Origin: Sphingobacteriaceae bacterium
Lineage (GTDB): Bacteria > Bacteroidota > Bacteroidia > Sphingobacteriales > Sphingobacteriaceae
DNA length: 64,000 nt
Direction: 5' to 3'
Assembly (NCBI GenBank): GCA_014380615.1
Contig: JACMJM010000062.1
Coordinates: 62,001 to 126,000, forward strand
Part shown: one piece after another, positions 18,826-27,964 of the stretch
Layout of the letters: every line of letters starts with the position of its first letter
Position numbering within the stretch: position 1 is the first letter of the stretch
Made by a program: the position numbers and the translations under genes
The notes under the pieces: generated by a model
Seen by the model: the letters and a program-made list of their open reading frames with translations, nothing else
Told to the model about the DNA's origin: nothing
The model's database searches: none

Positions 18826-18990
18826 TTTCACGCAAAGCAACATAAGGGAAGGCGCAAAGATCGCAAAGAAACCGCCTGAATATTTGAATATTTTTGAGGC
18901 TCGAAGGCAAAAGGTTGCCTTAAAACCGACAAGTGATACGAAATGCCTTCCCTTTTTTGCGTGTTTTGTCTTTGCGTTCTTTGCGTGAAA
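18826..18990. repeat. Foldback repeat, copy A
   Basis: A ~165-base element begins TTTCACGCAAAG and ends CTTTGCGTGAAA, exact inverses of each other. Inside are further CGCAAAG units, inverted GGGAAGGC arms, and a nested hairpin AAGGCAA-aagg-TTGCCTT (18904-18921). A second copy is at 19074-19250. The intergenic stretch 18701-19437 holds nothing else I can support; apparent ORFs across these copies are by-products of the repeat. Confidence 0.8.
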
Positions 18991-19073
18991 AAAACAGTGA
19001 CATCCCGAAGACCCGCCAATAGTTTATAGTGGAATCAAAACAACCACCTCCTTTTGCCTGCCAAGAGAGCTTA

Positions 19074-19250
19074 TTTCACGCAAAGCAATATGAGGGAAGG
19101 CGCAAAGATCGCAAAGAAACTGCTGAACTATTCAAATATTTTGGGGGCCACGAAGAGGCTCGAAGGCAAAAGGTTGCCTTAAAGCCTACAAGTGATACGA
19201 AATGCCTTCCCTTCTTTGCGTGTTTTATCTTTGCGTTCTTTGCGTGGAAA
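19074..19250. repeat. Foldback repeat, copy B
   Basis: This ~177-base direct copy of the 18826-18990 element has the same TTTCACGCAAAG start, the same nested AAGGCAA/TTGCCTT hairpin and the same inverted end, here CTTTGCGTGGAAA. It is longer in the middle (an extra GGGGGCCACGAAGAG-like segment). A partial third block (GCGCAAGATCGCAAAG) follows from about 19255. It looks like a non-autonomous palindromic element present twice in direct orientation. Confidence 0.8.
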
Positions 19251-19418
19251 TAAAGCGCAAGATCGCAAAGAAATCACCCGAACTACTCCATAGAAAATCT
19301 GTTTTAACTTTTACCTTCGAGCCTTCGTGGCCATGCTTGCTGTTCGTCATAGGTAGCCGAGTCGACGGATATTATTATTTCTACGTTCTTGCTTTAACGC
19401 ACTATTATTCGTTATTTT

Positions 19419-19435
19419 TACTAAAAATATTAGTA
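19419..19435. promoter_or_regulatory. Palindromic operator directly before umuD
   Basis: TACTAA and TTAGTA form a perfect 6-bp dyad with an AAATA spacer, two bases before the umuD start codon. A dyad at this position before an error-prone polymerase operon is the usual arrangement of a damage-response repressor site. The binding protein is unknown; no lexA gene is in the window. Confidence 0.5.
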
Positions 19436-19437
19436 TT

Positions 19438-19878
19438 ATGATTAGAGTAAAACGCGACCTCCCAACGCGGTTCATTACCGGCTTTCAATCTCCTGCGGAA
19501 GATCATGCGGAGCGAAGGCTTGATATTGCTGATAAAATTGTGGTTGATCCGGATAGTACTTTTTATGTTAAAATGGAGACTGATAGCATGGAAGGATTCG
19601 GGATCCTTAAAAATAGTATCCTGGTAATAGATCGCTCTCTCAAAGCCGAACAGGGCGCAATTGTTATGGCTTATTTTAATGGCACTTTTTATACCCGTAA
19701 ATATCTTCTGAAAGGTAAAGAAGAGTGGTTGGTTTCCGGTAATAAGAACTATGAATCTATTCGCATAGATAAAACCCTGGAAGGATTTCAGATATGGGGA
19801 GTAGTGACGGTAAATATTAACCCCTTATTACCCGCGCAATTATTGAAAGGACGGTATCGCGATGTTTGCTCTTGTTGA
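19438..19878 (+). CDS. umuD: UmuD-like S24 peptidase (translesion synthesis)
   Basis: The 146-residue protein matches the UmuD/LexA C-terminal peptidase: Ser nucleophile S50 in METDSMEGFGI and Lys base K88 in FYTRKYLL. UmuD self-cleaves on RecA filaments and the product joins UmuC as DNA polymerase V. The N-terminus is short (about 14 residues before the cleavage region), and the position aligned with the usual Cys-Gly or Ala-Gly cut reads T14-G15 (ITGFQSPAEDH), so self-cleavage may be altered. It overlaps umuC by 17 bases, a translational-coupling arrangement. Start ATG 19438. Confidence 0.93.
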   Translation: MIRVKRDLPTRFITGFQSPAEDHAERRLDIADKIVVDPDSTFYVKMETDSMEGFGILKNSILVIDRSLKAEQGAIVMAYFNGTFYTRKYLLKGKEEWLVSGNKNYESIRIDKTLEGFQIWGVVTVNINPLLPAQLLKGRYRDVCSC

Positions 19879-21115
19879 TATTAATAATTGTTATGTAAGT
19901 TGTCAGCGATTGTTCAGGCCCGAACTCGAAGGGAAGATAATCGTTGTGCTAAGTAACAATGACGGATGCGTAATTTCCCGTTCCGAAGAAGCCAAAGCTA
20001 TCGGTGTAAAAATGGCTGCGCCCGAGTTTATGACGAGGGAATTGCTTAAAGATAAGGAGGCATATGTTTTTAGCAGTAATTATCCGCTGTATGCTGATAT
20101 GAGTGCCCGTTTAATGAATCAGCTTGCGGTTTACACACCTGTTTTAGAGGTGTATAGTATTGATGAGGCTTTTTTGCAAATGTCGCATTTGAAAGTATCA
20201 GAACTCCAGGGAGAGGCTGAGAAGATTGTTCGTGAAATAAAAGAAAAAACAGGTATTCCCATCACTGTCGGTATCGCAAAGACAAAAACACTGGCAAAAC
20301 TGGCTAACCGAATGGCGAAGAAGAAAACAGGGAATCATCATTTGGTTCTGGATAACGATGAAAAGATAAACGAGGTGATTTATGATTTCCCTATCGAAGA
20401 TGTTTGGGGAATTGGAAGGCAGTATGGTAAAAAATTGTATGATGCGGGAGTTCGAAATGCGGGGCAGTTAAGGGAGAAACCGGAAATCTGGGTTCAGCAG
20501 AATTTAACAATCCAGGGCTTGCGCTTATGGAAAGAATTATGGGGACAGCCTTGTTTCGCCGTAAAGGAGTTTATGGAACGCCGCAAAGGAGTATCATGTA
20601 CGCGCAGTTTTAAAACATACTTTTCTGATAAAACAAGCCTTAGTGAAGCCATTGCCCTATATGCGGCTACCGTGGCCTATAAACTCAGAAAAGATAAAAG
20701 TGCGGCACTCAATCTGACCATATTTTTAAGAACAAACAAGCATCGTCAGGATCATGATCAAAATTACCCTTCTGTAACATTAAGATTGCCTTCTCCCTCG
20801 AATAATACCATAGATATTACTAAAACCGCTTTATTGGGGTTGGATACAATCTATACTAAACGTAACTATGTAAAAGCGGGTGTAATTGCTACGGGCCTTA
20901 TTCCCGAGAACGAAATTCAATCCAATCTTTTTGAGCCCTCGGATGCGTTTAAGAAGAATACTGTTTCATCGGTTATAGATTTTGTTAATGCCCGATACGG
21001 AAGAGGGATGATTCGAATGGCCGCCGAAGGTTATGAAAAAAAATGGAGCATGAAGCAGGAATTTTTAAGCCCCTGTTATACCACACGGTGGAGCGATATC
21101 CTGAAATCGCGATAG
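19862..21115 (+). CDS. umuC: UmuC, Y-family DNA polymerase
   Basis: The 417-residue protein starts MFALVDINNCYVSCQRLF with metal-binding D6 and has the palm motif VYSIDEAFL (D101, E102). Further Y-family features are VLSNNDGCVISRS, PITVGIAKTKTLAKLAN, the helix-hairpin-helix region PIEDVWGIGRQYGKKL, and a little-finger domain (about 240-345), then a UmuC-specific C-terminal part. It copies damaged DNA at low fidelity as pol V with processed UmuD. Start ATG 19862 lies inside the umuD 3' end. Confidence 0.95.
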   Translation: MFALVDINNCYVSCQRLFRPELEGKIIVVLSNNDGCVISRSEEAKAIGVKMAAPEFMTRELLKDKEAYVFSSNYPLYADMSARLMNQLAVYTPVLEVYSIDEAFLQMSHLKVSELQGEAEKIVREIKEKTGIPITVGIAKTKTLAKLANRMAKKKTGNHHLVLDNDEKINEVIYDFPIEDVWGIGRQYGKKLYDAGVRNAGQLREKPEIWVQQNLTIQGLRLWKELWGQPCFAVKEFMERRKGVSCTRSFKTYFSDKTSLSEAIALYAATVAYKLRKDKSAALNLTIFLRTNKHRQDHDQNYPSVTLRLPSPSNNTIDITKTALLGLDTIYTKRNYVKAGVIATGLIPENEIQSNLFEPSDAFKKNTVSSVIDFVNARYGRGMIRMAAEGYEKKWSMKQEFLSPCYTTRWSDILKSR

Positions 21116-21169
21116 CCCGCCATCAAACACATTGTAGAATTAATGGTTCTTATTAAACAGTATGGGGTT

Positions 21170-21754
21170 ATGAATGAAGCAAAAGTTATTTCGGGAAATA
21201 CCAAAGAAGAGATCTGGCAACAAGTTGAGGCCAACCTGGCAGAAAGCCCCGATTTGTTCGAATACAGTGTGATAGTGGAAGAATCAGGGCGAATGGTAGA
21301 GCTTGATATCGATATTGATTTAGGCGGCGGTTTTGAAGGTGGATACGCTTTTACCCGATTTGTATCAGCCCTTAAGAACTTCGATGATTTTCGTTTTTCC
21401 CTCCATCGCCAGGATTTTTTCGACGGATTGGGGAAATTGTTTGGCATGCAGGATATTGTAGTGGGGTATCCCGAGTTTGATAAGCAAGTTATTGTAAAAA
21501 CAAATTACCCGGAACGGTTACACGAAATCTTATCCGACAAGGGGCTGCGGGAATTATTGCAATCATTTACTGGTTTTACTTTTCATATAGGCCATCACCA
21601 TTCGGCTAATACACAGGTAGAATCGGCTTTTCTGGAATTAAGAATTGATGAAGGAATAACAGAGCCTGTTATGCTTCGCGAAATTTATACAGCGTTTGTT
21701 CTGGTGCTTAACCGGATTGATCTGGAAGGCGATTCTATTATGAAGTACTTGTAA
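21170..21754 (+). CDS. Conserved hypothetical protein, cytoplasmic
   Basis: I do not recognise this 194-residue protein (from ATG 21170; an in-frame ATG at 21143 would add nine residues). It is soluble and acidic, with a Gly-rich stretch after an acidic strand (VELDIDIDLGGGFEGGYAFT), SLHRQDFFDGLGKLFG, and a His-rich FTFHIGHHHSANTQ segment. No signal peptide or membrane helix is seen. It lies 23 bases upstream of the broken herA-like gene and the two may have been cotranscribed. Confidence 0.65.
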   Translation: MNEAKVISGNTKEEIWQQVEANLAESPDLFEYSVIVEESGRMVELDIDIDLGGGFEGGYAFTRFVSALKNFDDFRFSLHRQDFFDGLGKLFGMQDIVVGYPEFDKQVIVKTNYPERLHEILSDKGLRELLQSFTGFTFHIGHHHSANTQVESAFLELRIDEGITEPVMLREIYTAFVLVLNRIDLEGDSIMKYL

Positions 21755-21777
21755 ATTTATCTTTCATTAATTGATTT

Positions 21778-23297
21778 ATGGCAAACGAACAGGCATTTAC
21801 AGATGCTATTAACGCAGGATATACCTTTAAAGGAGAAACCTTAAAAATCGGCAGGGCAATGCTGGAGGCTAACGTGATAGCCGGGGCCGAGATTTACCTG
21901 CCTTTAAAAACAATGAACCGCCATGGTCTCATTGCTGGTGCTACAGGTACCGGAAAGACAAAAACCCTGCAAATGATTAGTGAAGGTTTGAGCGATGCCA
22001 GTGTTCCGGTTTTATTGCTCGATATAAAAGGAGATTTAAGCGGTATAGCTATGCCGGGAACCAGTAATCCGAAAGTTGAAGAGCGGAGTCAGTTGCTGGG
22101 GCTTAATTATCAGCCTGTACAGCTTCCGGTAGAGCTGCTCTCGTTAAGTAGCCAAAAGGGGGTAAGGCTGCGGGCAACAGTTAGTGAATTCGGGCCGGTA
22201 CTGCTCTCTAAAATTCTGGGGTTAAATGATACGCAGGGAGGTGTGCTGGCAATGATCTTTAAATATTGCGATGATAACAAGCTGCCCTTGCTTGATCTTA
22301 AAGATTTTATAAAGGTTTTGCAATATGCCGCCGAAGAAGGGAAAGATGAACTGGAAAAATCATACGGACGGATCTCTACCACCACTACAGGTACTATTTT
22401 AATAAAAGTTATAGAGCTGCAGCAGCAGGGAGCCGATTTGTTCTTTGGTGAGAAAAGTTTCGAAGTGGAAGATTTGATGCGCATTAATCAGGATGGAAGA
22501 GGTATGAGTAATGTGTTAAGGGTGACAGACCTAAGTTATTTTCAACTTTTATGCTTCAGCTTTTGGCAGAATTGTATGCTATTAGTCCGGAAGAAGGCGA
22601 TTTAGAGAAGCCGAAGCTGGTGATGTTTATTGATGAAGCTCATCTTATTTTTTCAGGAGGCAAGCGAAGCACTGTTGCAACAGATTGAAACCGTGATAAA
22701 GCTTATCCGCTCGAAAGGCATCGGCATTTTTTTTATCACCCAGAATCCTATGGATGTTCCTGCCAGCGTTTTGGGGCAGTTAGGAATGAAGGTGCAGCAT
22801 GCGCTTAGAGCTTTTACCGCGGTAGACCGTAAAGTGATAAAACAAACCGCCGAAAATTATCCCGATACGCAGTTTTATCAAACCGATGAGTTAATAACCC
22901 AACTCGGAATAGGAGAGGCATTGGTAACGATGCTGAATGAAAAGGCATTCCCACGCCCCTGGTACATGTTATGCTTGCTCCGCCAAGAACCCGGATGGAT
23001 GTGTTAACCGATTCGGAGATCGACCAGATAGTTAGCAAAAGTAAACTTGCTTCAAAATACAACCACTTAGTAGATTCCCAGAGTGCCTACGAAATATTGC
23101 ATGCCAAACTTGAAGAAGCCGCACTTAAAACAGAAAAAGAATATGAAGAGCAAGAGAAACCCGCTGCCAAAGAGGAAAGTTTTTTTGATAATCCGATTGT
23201 AAGAAATGCCGGTAGAACCGCAGCAACCATTATTACAAGAAGTTTATTGGGAGCGCTGGGACTAGGCGGCCGGAGCCGGAAAAAAAATATTTGGTAA
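21778..23297 (+). pseudogene. HerA/YjgR-like (DUF853) ATPase, three frameshifts
   Basis: The three frames together cover a full ~500-residue DUF853/HerA-like ATPase. Frame 1 (21778 to about 22530) has Walker A GLIAGATGTGKTKT and LLLDIKGDLSG. Frame 2 (about 22530-22660) holds the Walker B region [13 protein letters not shown]; frame 3 (about 22660-22945) resumes at [17 protein letters not shown]; the last frame (to 23297) resumes at PPRTRMDVLTDSEIDQ. Break 1 near 22530 fits a ~13-base deletion, with ACCT left at the join. Break 2 (22650-22655) fits one extra T in a T-run. Break 3 (near 22940) fits loss of one G. Unless these are sequencing errors, the gene is dead. Confidence 0.9.
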
Positions 23298-23448
23298 GTG
23301 TATTTCAAGCACGGTTTTAGCAGGTAAAAAAAATATGGGGAAAAATTTCTCATTGTGAGAATTTTTTTTCAAATTTACTTAATCATTTTACCGCAGTGGT
23401 ATAAATCGGATGCGATAGTGTGAGAAAGCTGATTAGAACTTTATCAGT

Positions 23449-23634
23449 ATGAAAATAGCTTTTACTCTCTTCTTTTGTCTGGCTGTCGTAATTGATTTTT
23501 TTATGGCGAATAATGAACTGCAGACTGCAGGTGATTTTGCCTGTATGGAAGCCTCCCTTGATAAGCAATTGGCTTATATTATTGTTACCGCAAGTCTTTT
23601 GGGAGTAATTAAACTTAAAAAGAATACCGGATAA
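23449..23634 (+). CDS. Possible small membrane protein, 61 residues
   Basis: The frame starts at ATG 23449 with a hydrophobic N-terminus (IAFTLFFCLAVVIDFFM), a polar middle with one Cys, and a second hydrophobic segment (LAYIIVTASLLGVIKL) followed by a basic tail. It ends immediately next to the convergent ThuA gene stop. No family is recognised; the two-helix layout is coherent, but the length is short enough to be chance. Confidence 0.4.
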   Translation: MKIAFTLFFCLAVVIDFFMANNELQTAGDFACMEASLDKQLAYIIVTASLLGVIKLKKNTG

Positions 23635-24393
23635 TCAGTTTCTTTTATTCTTCAGCCTCCCGGCCGACCACAGAATTCCTTTAGAAACCATATTAATAAA
23701 CACCGAATCGGCGAAGGTCTCGTCCGAATGGCCGTATGATGTTCCGAAAACCCGGGCCTTTCCATATTTATTAGTCCAGATAACGGGGTGGGTTGTACCG
23801 TCTTCCTCACTTACAGATGTAGCCAGTGCCCTTGCGTTTGGCCATAACTTTTCTATAATATACAACTCATCTTTGGGGGTAATCCAATTATCCGGCATAT
23901 CTTTTATAGCAGGGTGGTTTACGTCGGTCTTTTTAACCGGATAATTGCTTTGATGATCGTGACGGCGGCTTGTAACCCCTAAAAACTCCCGCCAGTCGTC
24001 AATCTCAGCGGCTCTGTAGGTATGCATGGCGCAGTGGATCACCACTGCCGGAACACCGGCGTAATGCGTTTTGGTTATTTTGCGCATATATTCCGGAGAT
24101 TTCGTGTCGGCAAAGCATTCGTTATGTACCACTACGTCGTAGCCTTCGCTCCATTTGGGGTTGTCGTAGAAACTCAACATCGCTTCTGTGCCGTTACCAC
24201 CTTCGTTAACCACCGTCCATTCCGCTTCAGCTAGTGCGGCAAGTCCGTCTTTTAATTTCTGCGTTTGCAGGGAATAATTATGGCAGCATCCGCCGGTTAT
24301 CAGCAATATGCGTAAGGGTTTTTTAGCTACAGCGGAGGTAGGTTGGGCGGTAAGTGCTATAAAACAGAAAATTAATCCGAAAAAGACTTTCAT
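23635..24393 (-). CDS. Exported ThuA-domain protein
   Basis: The 252-residue protein begins with a signal peptide (MKVFFGLIFCFIALTAQPTSA) and continues with a ThuA-like class-I glutamine-amidotransferase fold: LRILLITGGCCHNYSLQ, YDVVVHNECFAD, VPAVVIHCAMHTYR, and NKYGKARVFGTSYGHSDET near the end. ThuA-like domains occur in sugar-utilisation proteins of Bacteroidota; the exact reaction is not established. It would be periplasmic or secreted. Start ATG 24393. Confidence 0.88.
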   Translation of the reverse strand: MKVFFGLIFCFIALTAQPTSAVAKKPLRILLITGGCCHNYSLQTQKLKDGLAALAEAEWTVVNEGGNGTEAMLSFYDNPKWSEGYDVVVHNECFADTKSPEYMRKITKTHYAGVPAVVIHCAMHTYRAAEIDDWREFLGVTSRRHDHQSNYPVKKTDVNHPAIKDMPDNWITPKDELYIIEKLWPNARALATSVSEEDGTTHPVIWTNKYGKARVFGTSYGHSDETFADSVFINMVSKGILWSAGRLKNKRN

Positions 24394-24503
24394 GTAAAAT
24401 GGTGGTTTATTCGATTCTAAAAATAGCCAATAACTTGGAGTATTTGGATATGTAACAGAAAAATCTAACAGGTTTCCTGGAGCTTATTTCCTTAACCGGC
24501 GGC

Positions 24504-24533
24504 AAAAAAAAGGCCGGGCAATGTTGCCCGGCC
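24504..24533 (-). terminator. Strong terminator for the M49 peptidase gene
   Basis: GGCCGGGCAA (24512-24521) pairs perfectly with TTGCCCGGCC (24524-24533). The run of A at 24504-24511 is a U-run on the minus strand, so it ends the minus-strand gene whose stop is at 24554. Confidence 0.9.
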
Positions 24534-24553
24534 CGGATCTTGAATTCTTTCGC

Positions 24554-26605
24554 TTAGTTTATCACAGGTAAAAACGCATATTTCTTACCATATTCCATCA
24601 TTTGTTGATAAAACGATGTGGGGTAAGTAACTTTTACATCTGTAATTTCTGTTCCGTTCATTACCGGAACCAGTTTTGGTTGGATAAAGCCTTTGTAAGG
24701 TTTTACATTTAGTTTCGCGTATCGGGCCAAAACCTCTTTTAACAAGTTCTGATCGACCTTTACTCCATAAGTTTCTACAAGATTTTTACCTGCTTCAAAA
24801 TCTCCTTCAGATTTAACTCTTTGTATTTCACGAAGCAGTTGTCCGAAAAGAGTGCGTAGTTTGTTGTAGTCGTTAACTTTTGTGTATGTTTTGCCGTTCT
24901 GTTTCACAAATTCGATCACGTTATCGGCTTTGCCTTTTTCGTAAACCCACATAGCATTTAGCTGACGGTTGCGCATGTGCGCTTCCTCCAGATTGTCGCC
25001 CGGTTTTAATCGCGTTAGCTGAGTAATCAAACCGTTCATGATGTAGCTGTCGTATTCTGCCTTTCCAACTTCAAGAGAAGGCATTACGCCAATCTCTATT
25101 AGTTTCGGGTCTATCACATAGTAAAGGGCCACAAGATCGGCACGAGCCTCTTCTAGTGTTGAAGCATAATTTTTAAGTGTTTTATCTGGGGTTGCTACAC
25201 CTGGATTAATCTGTCCGGATGCATGACCGATACATTCGTGCATATCTGTATGAAGATCTGAGGATAAGGCCCCGTACTGGCGGATGCGTGCTTTCACAGC
25301 CGGATCAAAAGTAAACTCGTCTAAAACACCGCTGTTTGCACTGCTAAGGTTATAGGCCTGAACGATATTGCTCAAAGACACAGATTTAGAGCCGTGATCT
25401 CTCCGAATCCAGTCGGCGTTGGGAAGGTTGATCCCGATAGGAGTGGAAGGAGAGGCATCACCGGATTCCATAATTACCGTAATTGCCTTCGCAGTAATGC
25501 CTTTAACGGTTTTCTTTTTATGATCGGGCATTAAGGGCGAGTTATCTTCAAACCATTGTGCTTCTCTTGCTATCGCTTCAAGGCGTTTAGTGGCTTCCAT
25601 GTCTTTTAGCGAAACCACGCTTTCGAAGCTTCCCTTTTTACCGATAGCATCTTTATACACTTCGATAAATCCGTTTACAACATCCAGGCGAGATTCGGTA
25701 TCATTAACCCATGCGATGCTGTAATCGTCGAAATCTTTAAGATTGCCCGAACGATAATATTTTACAAGTTTTTGCAGGGCGTCTTTTTGTTTAGCATTTT
25801 CGGCTACCGGAACAGCTTTTTCCAGCCAATAAACAATTCGTTCGATTGCCGGGCTGTACATGCCTCCAACTTTCCATGTTTTTTCAATCACCTTTCCGTT
25901 TTGTTTAAGTACTTTGGTATTTAGGCCCCAGGATGGTGCGTTGCCTTTTGTATCGAATTGCGCGTAATAGTTCTCTACCTCTTTCTGCGTAACACCTTCG
26001 TAAAAATTATTAGACGAAGCCACCACATTATCGATGTTTGGCGAAGAATCAGTAATTTTCGGCTGAAACTTAGGATCAAATATTACCGGCCTGATCCGGT
26101 TAAGAAAAGCAGCTACACTTTCACCTTTGTTTACCGGGAAGGCCTTAAGATTGGAATTAAGAACCAGTTTGCTGAAATAAGCATAAGAATGTTCGGGTAC
26201 GAACTTTTCATTGCCATAATGGTGGTGCATGCCGTTGCTGAACCAAAAACGGCCTGCGTAGGTAAGAAACTTTTGCCAGTCGGCCGATTTTCTATCGCCT
26301 TTGTAAGTGCTGTAAATATTTTCTATTGTTTTCCTTACCAGCAGATTGTGTTTTCCGCTCTGATCGTAAATAATATCTCTCCCCGACAGGGCGGCTTCGG
26401 CCAGATAATAAGCCAGTTTTTTTTGCTGCAGGCTTAGTTCATCAAAGCCGGGAACCTGGTAGCGTAGTATCTGCAGGTCGGCAAATGATTCTGCCAATAC
26501 TTTAAAATTTTTGTCTTCTGGTTTTGTCTGCGCTACAGCAGTTAAGCGGCCAAAACTCAAGCATCCAATGCTTAGTGCCGAAGCAAGTAAATATCTATAT
26601 CTCAT
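24554..26605 (-). CDS. Dipeptidyl-peptidase III-like M49 metallopeptidase
   Basis: About 683 residues from ATG 26605, with a signal peptide (YRYLLASALSIGCLSFGRL...AQ); an upstream in-frame ATG at 26626 adds seven residues. The zinc motif of family M49, HExxGH, is HECIGH (about residues 456-461, from complement 25240), and the second motif EEARAD fits EExR(A/K)D. M49 enzymes remove dipeptides from peptide N-termini. The signal peptide places this one in the periplasm or attached to the envelope, where many Bacteroidota homologues occur. It ends at a strong terminator (24504-24533). Confidence 0.92.
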   Translation of the reverse strand: MRYRYLLASALSIGCLSFGRLTAVAQTKPEDKNFKVLAESFADLQILRYQVPGFDELSLQQKKLAYYLAEAALSGRDIIYDQSGKHNLLVRKTIENIYSTYKGDRKSADWQKFLTYAGRFWFSNGMHHHYGNEKFVPEHSYAYFSKLVLNSNLKAFPVNKGESVAAFLNRIRPVIFDPKFQPKITDSSPNIDNVVASSNNFYEGVTQKEVENYYAQFDTKGNAPSWGLNTKVLKQNGKVIEKTWKVGGMYSPAIERIVYWLEKAVPVAENAKQKDALQKLVKYYRSGNLKDFDDYSIAWVNDTESRLDVVNGFIEVYKDAIGKKGSFESVVSLKDMEATKRLEAIAREAQWFEDNSPLMPDHKKKTVKGITAKAITVIMESGDASPSTPIGINLPNADWIRRDHGSKSVSLSNIVQAYNLSSANSGVLDEFTFDPAVKARIRQYGALSSDLHTDMHECIGHASGQINPGVATPDKTLKNYASTLEEARADLVALYYVIDPKLIEIGVMPSLEVGKAEYDSYIMNGLITQLTRLKPGDNLEEAHMRNRQLNAMWVYEKGKADNVIEFVKQNGKTYTKVNDYNKLRTLFGQLLREIQRVKSEGDFEAGKNLVETYGVKVDQNLLKEVLARYAKLNVKPYKGFIQPKLVPVMNGTEITDVKVTYPTSFYQQMMEYGKKYAFLPVIN

Positions 26606-26724
26606 ATTCAATTTATACAAACGCAATAAGGTACTGAAAAATTACAGATCGGAAAAATCCGGCGATTCAGTATTTTGCGTTACAAATCAACACAAGTGCC
26701 TGCGATTTGTTATTGAGCAGAATC

Positions 26725-27321
26725 ATGAAAGTTCCAGAATCTTTTTATCAGAGCGGCGATGTGGTAACCTTATCGGCACAACTTTTAGGAAAGCATCTTT
26801 TTACATTAGTGGAGGGAGAGCTTACCGGAGGGGTTATTGTTGAAACCGAAGCTTACCGGGGGCCGGAGGATATGGGTTCGCACGCATTTAATCATCGCCG
26901 TACAGCAAGAAATGAAACTATGTATACTAAAGGCGGTGTGGTGTATATGTACATCTGTTACGGCATTCACGATATGCTGAATATTGTGACAGGGGAGGAG
27001 GGGGAGTCGCACGCAATTCTTATCAGGGCGATAGAACCTACCGTTGGCCTGGATATTATGCGTTTGCGCCGTGGTTTTGAGAATGATGACAGAAGGCTTT
27101 GTAAAGGCCCCGGTGCTTTGGCTAAGGCTTTAGGGTTAAAAAAAATCCATAACGGGATCTCGCTTCAAAGCAATCAAATCTGGATTGAAGACCGGGGAGA
27201 TTTGATTGCTCCGGAGAATATTGTTGCCTGCCCCAGGATCGGTTTAAATATTGAAGAGCCTTATAGAAGTATCCCATGGAGGTTTTATATCAAGGGGAAT
27301 AAATATATCAGTCGTTCTTAA
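26725..27321 (+). CDS. DNA-3-methyladenine glycosylase (AAG family)
   Basis: From ATG 26725 the product is 198 residues. AAG-family features are VIVETEAYRGPEDMGSHAF with the catalytic Glu, RTARNETMYTKGGVVYMYIC, YGIHDMLNIVTG, and CKGPGALAKALGL near the end. The enzyme flips out and excises alkylated purines to start base-excision repair. An in-frame TTG at 26707 would add six residues and is less likely. The next gene (27385) follows after 63 bases. Confidence 0.93.
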   Translation: MKVPESFYQSGDVVTLSAQLLGKHLFTLVEGELTGGVIVETEAYRGPEDMGSHAFNHRRTARNETMYTKGGVVYMYICYGIHDMLNIVTGEEGESHAILIRAIEPTVGLDIMRLRRGFENDDRRLCKGPGALAKALGLKKIHNGISLQSNQIWIEDRGDLIAPENIVACPRIGLNIEEPYRSIPWRFYIKGNKYISRS

Positions 27322-27384
27322 GCTTAGCGGTAATTGGAACAAAACCATAGCACTCTTTATCTGTTCCATAGAAAAACAACTCAA

Positions 27385-27876
27385 ATGGAAACTGCCCACA
27401 ATACTTCATTAAACAAACTGAAAAGCTTAATCGACAACGGCGATATAGCCATGCTTTGCACCTTGCGCGACGATCATATTCACAGTCGGCCCATGGCTAC
27501 TTCTGATATCGACGTCGATGGAAATATCTGGTTCTTTACCAACGAGTATTCGCCTAAGGTGGATGAAGTGGAGAATAATAAGAATATCACGTTGTGTTAT
27601 ACAGATCATACCAATAACAAATACGTGTGTATTAACGGTATTGCTTCTGTTGTTTCCGACCGTTCGAAAATGGAAGAGCTGTTTAATTCATCGGTGAAAA
27701 ATTTCTTTCCGGAAGGTATGGATGATCCCAGGTTGGCGTTACTTAAAGTGCGACCTAAACACGCTGAGTATTGGGACAGTCACTCCAACTCAATGGTCCA
27801 TTTTATGGGGATATTAGGATCGTCATTAACAAACCAACAGAGTTTAGGCGGCGAGCATGGTGAGATTGATCTGTAA
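27385..27876 (+). CDS. PNPOx-fold general stress protein 26-like
   Basis: The 163-residue protein from ATG 27385 has a split-barrel flavin-binding fold: LKSLIDNGDIAMLCTLRDDH, IHSRPMATSDIDVDGNIWFF, and KHAEYWDSHSNSMVHF at the C-terminus, the pattern of general stress protein 26/pyridoxamine 5'-phosphate oxidase-like proteins. It may bind FMN or another flavin; the reaction is unknown. The in-frame TTG at 27334 would add residues without family support. Confidence 0.88.
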   Translation: METAHNTSLNKLKSLIDNGDIAMLCTLRDDHIHSRPMATSDIDVDGNIWFFTNEYSPKVDEVENNKNITLCYTDHTNNKYVCINGIASVVSDRSKMEELFNSSVKNFFPEGMDDPRLALLKVRPKHAEYWDSHSNSMVHFMGILGSSLTNQQSLGGEHGEIDL

Positions 27877-27964
27877 GGGCTTTTGGCGATTGTAGCACTC
27901 TAGTCGTTCTCAGTGCAAGAAGTTGGTGCCCCGCCAACTCTTGAGTTTTTGGTACATTATTGGT

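Noticed and set aside
18828-19253. Open frames on both strands across the CGCAAAG repeats (e.g. 18828-19019 minus, 19029-19253 plus)
   Set aside because: They read through the repeat itself, give Arg/Gln/Phe-rich peptides that recur with the repeat, and have no family features.
23449-23634. Treating the 61-aa frame as part of the herA-like gene remnant
   Set aside because: The herA-like protein ends naturally at 23297, and the small frame has its own hydrophobic two-helix character.
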